Origin: an uncultured Actinomycetes bacterium
GTDB lineage: Bacteria; Actinomycetota; Acidimicrobiia; Acidimicrobiales; Acidimicrobilacustridaceae
Direction: 5' to 3'
Assembly: GCA_937927725.1 (NCBI GenBank)
Contig: CALBSE010000008.1
Span: 1-64,000 of the forward strand
DNA length: 64,000 nt
In this document: positions 19,964 to 28,183 of the stretch, piece after piece
Position numbering within the stretch: the stretch's first letter is position 1
Layout: each line of letters opens with the position of its first letter
The notes under the pieces: generated by a model
Database searches by the model: none
What the model was told of the DNA's origin: nothing
The model's input: the letters and a program-made list of their open reading frames with translations, nothing else
Position numbers and translations under genes: made by a program

Positions 19964-21075
19964 CAGTTGGTTCCCTTCACGGAATCCATGAGTTCATCGA
20001 ACATGGTGAACAAGTAGGCGGCATCGTGCGGACCGGGCCCCGCTTCGGGGTGGTACTGCACGCTGAATGCGGGAATATCGAGACAGCGAAGTCCTTCGAC
20101 GACGCCGTCGTTGAGATTTCGATGCGTAACTTCGACCTTCGGCCCGATCGAACCATCGTCGACTGCGTAGTTGTGGTTCTGGCTTGTGATCTCTACCGTT
20201 CCGGTTTCGAGACGACAAACCGGATGGTTACCGCCGTGATGACCGAACGGAAGTTTGTAGGTCTCGGCGCCGAGGGCAGTCGCCAACAACTGATGACCGA
20301 GGCAGATGCCGAAGATTGGAACCTCGCCCAGCAACCCATCGATGATTTGCGGTGCGCCAACCACCGCCGAGGGATCGCCGGGGCCATTCGAAAGAAACAC
20401 GCCATCGGGATTGCGAGCGAGGACCTCGGACGCAGGAGTGTCGGCAGGAACCACTTCGACTGTTGCGATGCCCGAGAGGTGACGGAGGATCGTGGTCTTG
20501 ATACCAAAGTCGTAGGCAACAACACGCTTAGGAGTTCGACCATCAATTCCGGTGAAGGCGTACTCATAAGGCGACGCGCAGGTGACCGAACGAACAAGAT
20601 CAACGCCGCTGGTGCCGTGTTCGGCCTTTGCTGCTGCCAGCAGAGCAGATTCCGATGCAGTGCCGAATGCGCCAGGCATGGCCCCAAGATCGCGAATGTG
20701 TCGCGTGAGGCGACGAGTGTCGATACCCGCAATGCCAGGGACACCGGCCTTCTGCAAGAACGACTGGAGATCACCTTCGGCACGCCAGTTGCTGCGGCGC
20801 CGGGCCATGTCGCGAATGATGATGCCGCGAGTGAATGGCCGGAGCGATTCATCGTCGAACGAGGTAACGCCGTAGTTGCCGATGTGGGGATAGGTGAACG
20901 TAATGAGCTGACCGGCGTAGGAAGGATCGGTGATGATCTCCTGATAGCCCGTAAGCGCCGTGTTGAACACAACCTCACCCGAGGTGATGCCATCGTTGCG
21001 TCGGGCGCCAATCGCTTCACCTTCAAACACGGTGCCATCGGCGAGAACCAACAGTGCTTCTTCGATACCGCTCAT
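19963..21075 (-). CDS. carA: Carbamoyl-phosphate synthase small subunit
   Basis: Glutaminase subunit that feeds ammonia to CarB. 370 residues. The N-terminal CPSase_sm domain (about 5-135) has VFNTALTGYQEIITDPSYAGQ near 36-56. The C-terminal class I glutamine amidotransferase has VFLSNGPGDPS near 230, the nucleophile in FGICLGHQLL near 258, and the His-Glu pair in QYHPEAGPGPHD near 340. The ATG at 21075 overlaps the pyrC stop as ATGA, which fixes the start; the open frame extends 13 codons upstream without family similarity. Confidence 0.97.
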
Positions 21076-22439
21076 CGTTGTGCCTCTCCGTCGAACACCG
21101 TGGGAACGCCACACAGAAGCGTGTAGCGAACCTTGCCGCGCACGACGCGCCCCGCGTAGGGCGTGTTGTCGGATTTACTTGCAAGTGCTGCTGGGTCGAC
21201 GGTCCACTCGAGCGCCGGATCGAAGATCACGAGATGCGCAGGGGCTTCGGCTTCGATTGTTCGGCCATGGATGTCGTCGATGCGAGCGATTGCTGCTGGA
21301 TTCCAGGACATCTTCGCCATGAACTCCGTCATCGTGAGCACGCCGGGTTCAACCAACTCGGTGATCCCGAGCGCAAGCGCGGTTTCGAGCCCGAGCATTC
21401 CGCACGGAGCGTGATCGAATGGAGCTTCCTTTACGTCGGCCGTATGCGGGGCGTGATCGGTTGCGATGGCGTCGATCGTTCCGTCGGCAAGACCAGCCTT
21501 CACCGCCGCAACGTCTTCGGCGCTGCGCAGAGGAGGATTCACTTTGAACACTGGGTCGTACGACGCGACTTCAGCGTGTGTAAGTGTGAAGTGATGCGGT
21601 GTTGCTTCAGCGGTGACATTGAGGCCACGCGCCTTTGCATCGCGAACCAACGCGACTGCGCCGGCCGTGGAAAGGTGCTGAAAATGCACCGCCATACCGG
21701 TGAGTCGTGAAAGCGCAATATCTCGGAAGACCATGAGCTCTTCGGCCTCGGCAGGAATTCCAGGGATGCCAAGGCGACTTGACCACTCACCTTCGTGCAT
21801 GTGGCCACCGTGGCTCAGCGCTTCGACCTCGCAATGCTGAGCGAGTACGACGGACTCAGGCAACCCTGACGCATATTCGAGGGCTCGGCGCATGAGGCGG
21901 TCGTCCTGAACGCCACAACCGTCGTCGGTGAAGATGCGCACACCAGCCGCAGCAAGTTCGGCCATAGGTGAGAGTGCATCGCCTTCGCGACCGATCGTGA
22001 TCGACCCTGAGGAACGAACGTCGCACAGGCCTGCAGCGATTCCTGCATCGAGAACTTGGCGAACGACTGCAACGGAATCGATGGTCGGTTCAGTATTCGG
22101 CATAGCCACGATCGCGGTGTAGCCACCGAGTGCTGCGGCGCGACTTCCGGTTTCGATTGTTTCGGCTTCTTCACGACCCGGCTCACGAAGGTGGGTGTGA
22201 ATGTCGACGAACCCAGGAGCTACGACGCATCCGGCGGCATCGATGACTGGCGCATTGGCCAAACCGAGAGCCTTGAGATCGAGAGCAGTTCCGACTGCGG
22301 CGATTGTTCCGTCGGGCCGCACTGCAACATCGGCGATTCGTTCACCGGTGCGGTCCACAACGAGACCGCCGGTGATGATCCATCCTACTGACTCGGACAC
22401 TGTTGCCTTTCGGTCGGTTGCGTTCAGTTGTTCAGACAT
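21072..22439 (-). CDS. pyrC: Dihydroorotase
   Basis: Third UMP step: cyclises carbamoyl aspartate. 455 residues of the long amidohydrolase type. The metal motif DIHTHLREPG is near 76, histidines in AQHCEV near 202 and HFQHLS near 258, and the catalytic Asp in ATDHAPHT near 330. Where short-type enzymes carry a carboxylated lysine this one has FTDDG near 165, as in the Bacillus/Aquifex type. The ATG at 22439 overlaps the pyrB end by 8 nt, consistent with coupled synthesis of the two enzymes. Confidence 0.96.
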   Translation of the reverse strand: MSEQLNATDRKATVSESVGWIITGGLVVDRTGERIADVAVRPDGTIAAVGTALDLKALGLANAPVIDAAGCVVAPGFVDIHTHLREPGREEAETIETGSRAAALGGYTAIVAMPNTEPTIDSVAVVRQVLDAGIAAGLCDVRSSGSITIGREGDALSPMAELAAAGVRIFTDDGCGVQDDRLMRRALEYASGLPESVVLAQHCEVEALSHGGHMHEGEWSSRLGIPGIPAEAEELMVFRDIALSRLTGMAVHFQHLSTAGAVALVRDAKARGLNVTAEATPHHFTLTHAEVASYDPVFKVNPPLRSAEDVAAVKAGLADGTIDAIATDHAPHTADVKEAPFDHAPCGMLGLETALALGITELVEPGVLTMTEFMAKMSWNPAAIARIDDIHGRTIEAEAPAHLVIFDPALEWTVDPAALASKSDNTPYAGRVVRGKVRYTLLCGVPTVFDGEAQR

Positions 22440-23412
22440 CGGCTTCGCCTCCCCATGTGGTTCCGCTTCCGAGAAGCAGGAACAACACCGCCATGCGAAC
22501 CGCCACACCGTTACGAACCTGATCGACGATCACGGTGTTGGGGTGGTCGGCTACCGCCGCGTCGATTTCGACGCCGCGGTTCATAGGGCCGGGATGCATG
22601 ATGAGTGCGTGATCAGGGAGCAATTCGGCGCGCTTTTCGTTGAGTCCGAATCGGTTGCTGTATTCGCGAATACTGGGAATGAGCGCTTCGGTCATGCGCT
22701 CGCGTTGCATGCGCAGCAGGTAACAGACATCGACCGTAGGCAACACCGCGTCGATGTCTGTGCTGATTTTGACGGGCCACCCTTCAAGACTGGGTGGCAG
22801 CAATGTTGGGGGCGCAACGAGTGTGACGTCGGCGCCGAGAGCGGTAAACGCCGCAACGTTGCTACGCGCAACTCGCGAGTGGCGAATGTCTCCAACAATC
22901 GCGATTCGTTTACCGGCGACGTCGCCAAAGCGCTGGCGAATTGTGTAGCAATCCAGCAATGCCTGCGTGGGGTGCTCGTGCCATCCGTCGCCTGCATTGA
23001 TCACTGCGCTGCTCGCCCACTGGGCCACCTGACGAGGGACGCCCGCCGATGCGTGACGGACAACGATTGCGTCGACGCCCATTGCTTCAATGGTTTCGAT
23101 GGTGTCGCGCAGCGATTCGCCCTTCTTAACCGAAGAGGTGCTCACGCTGAAGTTCATGGTGTCGGCCGAGAGCCGCTTCGCTGCAGTTTCGAAACTGAGC
23201 CGTGTCCGAGTGGAATCTTCGAAGAAGAGTGACACCACGGTGCGGCCGCGAAGTGCAGGCACCTTGGGAATGGTTCGTTCGCTGACTTCGACAAAGGAAT
23301 CAGTGAGGGTCATGACTTCGTCGATACCGGCGGCAACGTCGGGGCCAAGATCGGCGATGGAAAGAAGATTGCGCATGCTGCCGTGTCGCGGGTTGCTGAC
23401 TGGTCGGCTCAC
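22432..23412 (-). CDS. pyrB: Aspartate carbamoyltransferase catalytic subunit
   Basis: Committed pyrimidine step: carbamoyl phosphate plus aspartate. 326 residues. The carbamoyl-phosphate site is FFEDSTRTRLSFE near 63-75, the SVKKGESLRDT loop is near 93-103, the active His lies in GDGWHEHPTQALLD near 140-153, and MHPGPMNRGVEI near 280-291 is the aspartate site. GTG at 23412 overlaps the pyrR stop (GTGA) and has GGGGAG 8 nt upstream; an internal ATG at 23376 (MRNLLSIADL) is an alternative. No pyrI regulatory subunit is present, as usual outside enterobacteria. Confidence 0.97.
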   Translation of the reverse strand: MSRPVSNPRHGSMRNLLSIADLGPDVAAGIDEVMTLTDSFVEVSERTIPKVPALRGRTVVSLFFEDSTRTRLSFETAAKRLSADTMNFSVSTSSVKKGESLRDTIETIEAMGVDAIVVRHASAGVPRQVAQWASSAVINAGDGWHEHPTQALLDCYTIRQRFGDVAGKRIAIVGDIRHSRVARSNVAAFTALGADVTLVAPPTLLPPSLEGWPVKISTDIDAVLPTVDVCYLLRMQRERMTEALIPSIREYSNRFGLNEKRAELLPDHALIMHPGPMNRGVEIDAAVADHPNTVIVDQVRNGVAVRMAVLFLLLGSGTTWGGEADV

Positions 23413-23975
23413 TTGACCATCTCCCCTAGGTCAACACCATCGGCGGTGACATCGACGGCTTCGTCACGTCGGGTGGGGAGGTTCTTGCCGACGAAGTCGG
23501 GTCGGATCGGCAGCTCTCGGTGGCCACGGTCGACCATGACAGCCAGCTGCACCGCTCGGGCTCGTCCGTAATCAGAGAGTGCGTCGAGAGCGGCGCGGAT
23601 GGTGCGACCGGTGAAAAGCACGTCGTCGACCAGCACAACCGTGCGGCCATCGAGGTCGCACGGGATGTCAGTGACGGTTTCGGGCAGCACCGGGCGCAGG
23701 CCGATGTCATCTCGGTAGAACGCCACATCGAGACAACCGAGCGGCACTTCCGAGCCATCGATCAGTTCAAGCGCTTCGCATAGCCGAGCGGCCAGAGGCA
23801 CTCCCCCGGTCTGCAATCCGATCACCACAACATCGTCGAGCCCTTGGTTCCGCTCGATGATTTCGTGAGCCATGCGCTTGGTGGCCCGCTGCATGTCATC
23901 AGCGCTCATCACCCGGGTCCGGGCAACAAAAACGCCCCCATAAGGGGGCGTCAAGCGTCGTTCACGTTCAGCCAC
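23409..23975 (-). CDS. pyrR: Pyrimidine operon RNA-binding regulator / uracil phosphoribosyltransferase PyrR
   Basis: UMP-dependent RNA-binding regulator of pyr genes with some uracil phosphoribosyltransferase activity. 188 residues from GTG at 23975. The core begins TRVMSADDMQRATKRMAHEI near 20-39; the PRPP loop is VVLVDDVLFTGRTIRAALDAL near 112-132; VDRGHRELPIRPDFVGKNLPT near 146-166 is a family signature. This GTG has AGGAAGGA 8 nt upstream and keeps the N-terminal strand of the fold. GTG/ATG at 23912/23909 would place the terminator hairpin entirely in the leader. A frame back to 24008 runs through the PyrR-binding site and is unlikely. First gene of the pyr block. Confidence 0.93.
   Translation of the reverse strand: MAERERRLTPPYGGVFVARTRVMSADDMQRATKRMAHEIIERNQGLDDVVVIGLQTGGVPLAARLCEALELIDGSEVPLGCLDVAFYRDDIGLRPVLPETVTDIPCDLDGRTVVLVDDVLFTGRTIRAALDALSDYGRARAVQLAVMVDRGHRELPIRPDFVGKNLPTRRDEAVDVTADGVDLGEMVK
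23928..23951 (-). terminator. Intrinsic terminator hairpin in the pyr leader / start of pyrR
   Basis: Perfect 8-bp inverted repeat (ACGCCCCC / GGGGGCGT) around a 4-nt loop, followed on the minus strand by five T residues. This is the strongest intrinsic-terminator-like structure I noticed in the window. It lies 24 nt downstream of the GTG at 23975 and 16 nt upstream of the GTG at 23912, so it is either an attenuator in the leader or a hairpin inside the first codons of pyrR (it then encodes the TPPYGG stretch). Confidence 0.7.
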
Positions 23976-24000
23976 GTTCGTGGTCCTTCCTGTCCGTTCG

Positions 24001-24014
24001 GGCCTCACGGGACC
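24001..24014 (-). promoter_or_regulatory. Putative PyrR-binding RNA motif of the pyr leader
   Basis: The minus-strand sequence GGTCCCGTGAGGCC agrees with the PyrR consensus ARUCCNGNGAGGYU at all specified positions except the first and the last. GTCC (24010-24013) can pair with GGAC (23992-23995) to form a stem-loop that ends next to the AGGAAGGA ribosome binding site of pyrR. PyrR bound with UMP would be expected to stabilise this stem and reduce pyr expression. Confidence 0.6.
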
Positions 24015-24034
24015 CGCTTCACGGTCAGAAGGAG

Positions 24035-24040
24035 AGTGTA
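24035..24040 (-). promoter_or_regulatory. Possible -10 element of the pyr block
   Basis: TACACT (four of six to TATAAT) directly after the nusB stop and about 20 nt before the PyrR motif. No -35 hexamer is recognisable, so transcription may instead enter from nusB. Confidence 0.25.
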
Positions 24041-24047
24041 TCGCGAG

Positions 24048-24455
24048 TTAGCGAACCGCGCCTGCGACGGCTGAGAGCACACCATTGACATAGCGGCTGC
24101 TGTCATCGGTGCTGTAGGACTTGGCCAGTTCCACTGCTTCGGAGATCACCACAGCGGTGGGGACATCGGGCCGGTGAATGAGTTCGTAGGTCGCCAAGCG
24201 AAGGATCGCTCGATCAAGTGCAGGCATGCGATCGACATCCCAATTTCGGGCATGGGAGGCGATCACCGCGTCGAGATCTTCTTGGTTCTCCCCCACGCCA
24301 ACCACCAGTTGGGCAGCAAACTCATCGGGGCCTACAGGAAGCGATGCAAGCACGTCGGCAATGGCGTCGCCCTTCATCTCGGTTTCGTAGAGAAGGTGGA
24401 ACGCTCGCTCGCGGGCGTCGTGTCGATTGGTTGTGTTACCGAGGTCGTCGCTCAC
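24048..24455 (-). CDS. nusB: Transcription antitermination factor NusB
   Basis: Binds boxA RNA with NusE (S10) in rRNA antitermination. 135 residues, all-helical family. Motifs are RERAFHLLYETEM near 15-27, ALDRAILRLATYELIHRPDVP near 79-99, VVISEAVELAKSYSTDDSSRYVNG near 102-125 and the terminal GVLSAVA. GTG at 24455 overlaps the efp stop (GTGA). The efp-nusB pair is usual in actinobacteria. Only 72 nt separate its stop from the pyrR start, and that space holds the pyr leader. Confidence 0.96.
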   Translation of the reverse strand: MSDDLGNTTNRHDARERAFHLLYETEMKGDAIADVLASLPVGPDEFAAQLVVGVGENQEDLDAVIASHARNWDVDRMPALDRAILRLATYELIHRPDVPTAVVISEAVELAKSYSTDDSSRYVNGVLSAVAGAVR

Positions 24456-25015
24456 GCCCGGGTCAGATACTCGCCGGTGCGGGTGTCGACCTTGACGCGA
24501 TCGTTGGGTTCGACGAACAGCGGCACCTGAATAACGAGGCCAGTTTCGAGCGTGGCCGGCTTGCGGGCACCCGAAACTCGGTCGCCCTGAATGCCGGGTT
24601 CGGTTTCGGCGATGTTGAGTTCGACGGCCGCAGGCAGTTCGACGCCCACGATTTCGTCGCCGTACATCTTGAGCACCGCTTCGCCGTTCTCGACGAGATA
24701 GTTCGAGGCATCGCCGAGCGATGCCGGACCCACGTTGAGCTGGTCGTAGGTGGAGTTATCCATGAAGACGTAGTCGTCGCCCGAGCGATAGAGGAACTGC
24801 ATCTCTCGCTTATCGATCATTGCCCGCTCGACCTTTTCGCCTGCACGGAAGGTGCGCTCGACGACGGCGCCATTGCGGGCGTTCTTGAGCGTGGTGCGCA
24901 CGAATGCCCCGCCCTTACCTGGCTTCACATGCTGGAACTCGACGATTTCGAACAGCACGCCTTCGATGTCGAGGGCCATTCCGTTCTTGATGTCGTTGGT
25001 GGTGATCGTGGGCAT
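24452..25015 (-). CDS. efp: Translation elongation factor P
   Basis: Relieves ribosome stalling at polyproline stretches. 187 residues in three beta-barrel domains: KOW-like (1-64), OB (65-128) and C-terminal OB (129-187). The tip loop reads KPGKGGAF near 31-38, whose Lys contacts the P-site tRNA. The signature from YDQLNVGPASLGDASNYL to late family residues such as TRTGEYLTRA is present. AGGAAGG lies 5 nt before the ATG at 25015. No modification enzyme (EpmAB, EarP, YmfI type) is seen nearby. It follows pepQ by 33 nt. Confidence 0.97.
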   Translation of the reverse strand: MPTITTNDIKNGMALDIEGVLFEIVEFQHVKPGKGGAFVRTTLKNARNGAVVERTFRAGEKVERAMIDKREMQFLYRSGDDYVFMDNSTYDQLNVGPASLGDASNYLVENGEAVLKMYGDEIVGVELPAAVELNIAETEPGIQGDRVSGARKPATLETGLVIQVPLFVEPNDRVKVDTRTGEYLTRA

Positions 25016-25048
25016 GAGGGCCTTCCTGATCCGAGTCCGTGACGTTGG

Positions 25049-26194
25049 TCAGGGAGTCGGTGACTTCGTTGTGTGAGTGAGGGGTCGACACCCATCGGGG
25101 GTGACGACGACGCTGTCTTCCATTCGGACCCCGCCGTGCGCCGGGAGGTAAACACCCGGTTCGACGGTGACGACGTCGCCGATTGAGAGCGTATCAGTGC
25201 TCGTACCAGCGACTCTCGGGGCCTCATGGATGTCTAACCCAACCCCATGTCCAGTTCCGTGGGTATAGGAATCGGCCCATCCAGCCTCGGCAATGATCAA
25301 TCGAGCCGCCGCGTCAACCTCGCTGGCGGCCACACCCGGGCCAACGGCCCTGACACCGGCCTCGTTGGCGGCGGTAACAACTTCGAGCATCCGGGCACAG
25401 GTGCCGTCGACCGCGCCGATCGCCACTGTTCGGGTCATATCGGAGCAGTACCCATCGACGATGCATCCGAAATCGAGGACGACGAGGTCGCCCTCCTGAA
25501 GTCGACGATCAGTAGGGCGCGCATGAGGCATGGCCCCGTTGGGCCCTGACGCAACGATGGTCTCGAAACTCGTGCCTGACGCGCCGAGGCGACGCATCGT
25601 CGAATCGAGCGTGAGCGCGAACTCGGATTCGGTGAGTCCGTCGAGAAGACTTGACCGTCGCTCGGCGAGCGCTGCGTCGGCGATTGCTGCAGCGAGTTCC
25701 ATGCGGGCCAGCTCGGCATGGTCCTTTGATCGACGAAGTGTCTCGACCAAGCCTGTGGTTGCAACAACGTCATGGCCACTCAACCACTCGTCGGCATAGC
25801 GACGTTGAGCCGACCAGGTGATGTGATCGGCTTCGAGGCCGATACGAGCTGCACGAGCAACGGTCGCAGCGATCGCCTCACGCTGACCGGTTGACGTGAT
25901 CTCAAGGCGCGAAGGTGCGTTCGATGACGAGAGTTGATCGGCAGCCTGTTCGGTGTAGCGGCCATCGGTGACCAACACCATCTCGTCGGATGTCACGACG
26001 ACAACGCCAGCGCTGCCAGTGAATCCGGTGAGATAGCGAATGTTGCTGGCAGCAGTCACCAGCAACGCATCGATCCGTGCATCGGCCAGCGAAGCTCTCA
26101 ACCGAGCAACGCGATCGGCAACAAGCAACGGAGGAAGCGCTCCGAACCGATCCGCTATCGAGATCACAGGGAATGCAGCAGCCACGTTGGTCAC
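25049..26194 (-). CDS. Xaa-Pro peptidase, M24B family (PepQ-like)
   Basis: Cytosolic two-metal peptidase that removes residues next to proline. 381 residues. The N-terminal creatinase-like domain (about 15-145) has LLVTAASNIRYLTGFTGSAG near 43-62. The catalytic pita-bread domain (about 155-375) has metal ligands in VLDFGCIVDGYCSDMTRT near 240-257 (two Asp), GTGHGVGLDIHEAP near 312-325 (His), VEPGVY near 340 (Glu) and RMEDSVV near 354 (Glu). GTG at 26194 overlaps the aroQ stop (GTGA); the longer frame to 26299 lies inside aroQ. The aroQ-pepQ-efp-nusB order is common. Aminopeptidase P and prolidase cannot be separated here. Confidence 0.92.
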   Translation of the reverse strand: MTNVAAAFPVISIADRFGALPPLLVADRVARLRASLADARIDALLVTAASNIRYLTGFTGSAGVVVVTSDEMVLVTDGRYTEQAADQLSSSNAPSRLEITSTGQREAIAATVARAARIGLEADHITWSAQRRYADEWLSGHDVVATTGLVETLRRSKDHAELARMELAAAIADAALAERRSSLLDGLTESEFALTLDSTMRRLGASGTSFETIVASGPNGAMPHARPTDRRLQEGDLVVLDFGCIVDGYCSDMTRTVAIGAVDGTCARMLEVVTAANEAGVRAVGPGVAASEVDAAARLIIAEAGWADSYTHGTGHGVGLDIHEAPRVAGTSTDTLSIGDVVTVEPGVYLPAHGGVRMEDSVVVTPDGCRPLTHTTKSPTP

Positions 26195-26634
26195 TTCAGC
26201 AGTGTTGCCACAGCGTCGACTGCGAGGCGGTACCCGTCGCCCCCAAAGCCGGCGATCGTTCCTGTTGCAACCGGAGCAACGACCGAGGTCTTTCGCCATT
26301 CCTCGCGCGCAGCCGGGTTTGAAAGGTGCAGTTCAACCACTGGGCCTTCGAACGCTGCAAGCGCATCGTGGAGCGACCAGGCGTAATGCGTGAATGCACC
26401 TGGATTGAAAATGATTGCAGCGCATCGACGACGCGCTCCGTGGATGGCGTCGACGAGCTCCGACTCAGCGTTGGATTGCAAGTGTTCGATCGTGAGGCCG
26501 TGCGCTGTCGCTGCGGTCGTCGCCGTCGCAAGGTGGTCGGCCAACGTCGCGGTGCCGTAGATCTCGGGCTCTCGGTCGCCGAGAAGGTTGAGATTGACCC
26601 CAGAAAGCAAAAGCACAATGGGAGCGTTCGACAT
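26191..26634 (-). CDS. aroQ: 3-Dehydroquinate dehydratase, type II
   Basis: Third shikimate step; forms dodecamers. 147 residues. LSGVNLNLLGDREPEIYG near 10-27 holds the flexible lid with catalytic Arg and Tyr; HLQSNAESELVDAIH near 51-65, FNPGAFTHYAWSLHDAL near 75-91 (His) and VVELHLSNPAAREEW near 98-112 complete the site. The ATG at 26634 overlaps the aroB stop by 1 nt (TGATG). Called aroD in mycobacteria. Confidence 0.97.
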   Translation of the reverse strand: MSNAPIVLLLSGVNLNLLGDREPEIYGTATLADHLATATTAATAHGLTIEHLQSNAESELVDAIHGARRRCAAIIFNPGAFTHYAWSLHDALAAFEGPVVELHLSNPAAREEWRKTSVVAPVATGTIAGFGGDGYRLAVDAVATLLK

Positions 26635-27650
26635 CAGCGGTCTCCTTCGACGCGGATCGCATTGATTGAGTCTTCGATAAGTGAAACGTCGACTCCGGTC
26701 ACCGATTCAACTCCATCGGGACCATCGAGAACGAAGGTAATTCCATCGAGAGCTTTTTTGTCTCGGCCCATGAGCGCAATGAGGTCCGAATTCTCGAGAC
26801 CGATTGGCAGTGTGAGCGGAAGGTCGTACGCACCCACGACACGGCGGTGTTCGGCAACACGGTCGACATCGATGCGACCCAAACGCTGTGCGAGTTCTGC
26901 AGCGAAGATGAGACCGATTGCAACCGCTTCACCATGACGGAGATCGTGATCGCCAGCGATTTCGATGGCGTGGGCCAACGTATGTCCATAGTTCAGGGTT
27001 GCGCGTGCTCCGCCTTCACGTTCGTCGCTCGCGACAACAGCAGCCTTAATCGCAACACAGGCCGCGACCTGTTCGTCGATCGGAAGTGAATCGAGCGCTT
27101 CGCCGCCGAGGAAGTGATACTTCGCGATTTCGCCGAGTCCGCAGCGGTATTCCCGTGGTGGCAGTGTGGAGAGAAGACCCGTATCGCACACCACTCCTGA
27201 AGGCTGCCAGTACGCGCCGATCAGGTTCTTGCCTTCAGGGATGTTCACGCCGGTCTTGCCACCGATTGCAGCATCGACCTGACCGACGAGCGTGGTTGAA
27301 ACGTGAACGACAGGAACGCCACGGTGATACGACGCCGCTGCGTACCCGGCGGTGTCAGTAACGATTCCCCCGCCTACAGCAACCACGCAATCGGCACGGG
27401 TAAGACCCCACTGGGCAAACTGCCGACAAAGCGACTCGACGGTGGCCATCGATTTTGAATGCTCACCATCGCCCATCGTGAACACCTTGTGTTCGCGTCC
27501 GGGATCGACCTCGATACCGAGACCCTCTTGGGTCACGATCGCAACACGCTTCGCCCATTCGGGAATGACGCGTGAAAGTTCGGACCGAACGCCATCGCCC
27601 ACGAGAACTTCATAGGAACGATCAGCGAGCTCAACGGGAACGATGATCAT
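26634..27650 (-). CDS. aroB: 3-Dehydroquinate synthase
   Basis: Second shikimate step: NAD- and metal-dependent conversion of DAHP. 338 residues. NAD-site motifs are GDGEHSKS near 60 and VVAVGGGIVTDTAGYAAASYHRG near 89-111. Substrate and metal motifs are KTGVNIPEGKNLIGAYWQP near 131-149, GLGEIAKYHFL near 171 (metal Glu and active-site Lys), NYGHTLAHAIE near 225-235 and HGEAVAIGL near 243-251 (metal His). ATGA overlap with aroK. Confidence 0.97.
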   Translation of the reverse strand: MIIVPVELADRSYEVLVGDGVRSELSRVIPEWAKRVAIVTQEGLGIEVDPGREHKVFTMGDGEHSKSMATVESLCRQFAQWGLTRADCVVAVGGGIVTDTAGYAAASYHRGVPVVHVSTTLVGQVDAAIGGKTGVNIPEGKNLIGAYWQPSGVVCDTGLLSTLPPREYRCGLGEIAKYHFLGGEALDSLPIDEQVAACVAIKAAVVASDEREGGARATLNYGHTLAHAIEIAGDHDLRHGEAVAIGLIFAAELAQRLGRIDVDRVAEHRRVVGAYDLPLTLPIGLENSDLIALMGRDKKALDGITFVLDGPDGVESVTGVDVSLIEDSINAIRVEGDR

Positions 27651-28183
27651 TGCGCACTCCCCTCGGCGACCAAGCGAACGATCGTGCTGACGACAGTCGC
27701 GATCGGAGCGGTGCAGTCGACAGTGATATCGGCAACTTCGCCGTAGAGAGACTCACGATCGGTTTCCATTTGCGTCAATGTTGCCCGCGGGTCGTTCGCA
27801 AGTGCGGGACGGTGGGTCCCGCGCGAGGTGCGGCCGACCAAAACATCGACAGGCGCCCGCATCCAGACCACCGTGCCGGATTCTCGAAGGCGCGCTCGAG
27901 TCGACGAACTCAGGACCGAACCTCCGGCCGCAGCGATCACCGATGGCGTTGGTGACGCCAAGAGATTCGCCATTACTTCTTCTTCAATGGCACGGAATGC
28001 AGGTTCGCCATCGGTCGCGAAAATTTCCGTGACGGCTCGACCAGTGCGAGCGACAACTTCGTCGTCGGAATCAACAAAGGGACGAGTGAGTTCCTTCGCG
28101 ACGCGGCGGCCAACGGTGGACTTCCCCACCCCCATCATCCCGATAAGCACGATGTGTGCGGAACGAGATGCGGAAGTGTTCAC
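27647..28183 (-). CDS. aroK: Shikimate kinase
   Basis: Fifth shikimate step: ATP-dependent phosphorylation. 178 residues of the NMP-kinase fold. P-loop GMMGVGKSTVGRRVA near 15-29; the shikimate-binding region has FVDSDDEV near 36 and the Arg in FRAIEEEV near 63; AAAGGSV near 83 is the second substrate glycine motif; the lid has THRPALAND near 122. GTG at 28183 overlaps the aroC stop (GTGA). The run is aroC-aroK-aroB-aroQ, as in mycobacteria; the other shikimate genes are elsewhere except aroE at 30201. Confidence 0.96.
   Translation of the reverse strand: MNTSASRSAHIVLIGMMGVGKSTVGRRVAKELTRPFVDSDDEVVARTGRAVTEIFATDGEPAFRAIEEEVMANLLASPTPSVIAAAGGSVLSSSTRARLRESGTVVWMRAPVDVLVGRTSRGTHRPALANDPRATLTQMETDRESLYGEVADITVDCTAPIATVVSTIVRLVAEGSAQ

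Noticed and set aside
20026..21126. 366-codon plus-strand open frame opposite carA
   Set aside because: Lies entirely across carA, whose amidotransferase motifs are intact on the other strand.
22201..23232. 343-codon plus-strand open frame opposite pyrB/pyrC
   Set aside because: Spans the junction of two clear minus-strand genes; no domain, no ribosome binding site, typical GC-driven shadow.
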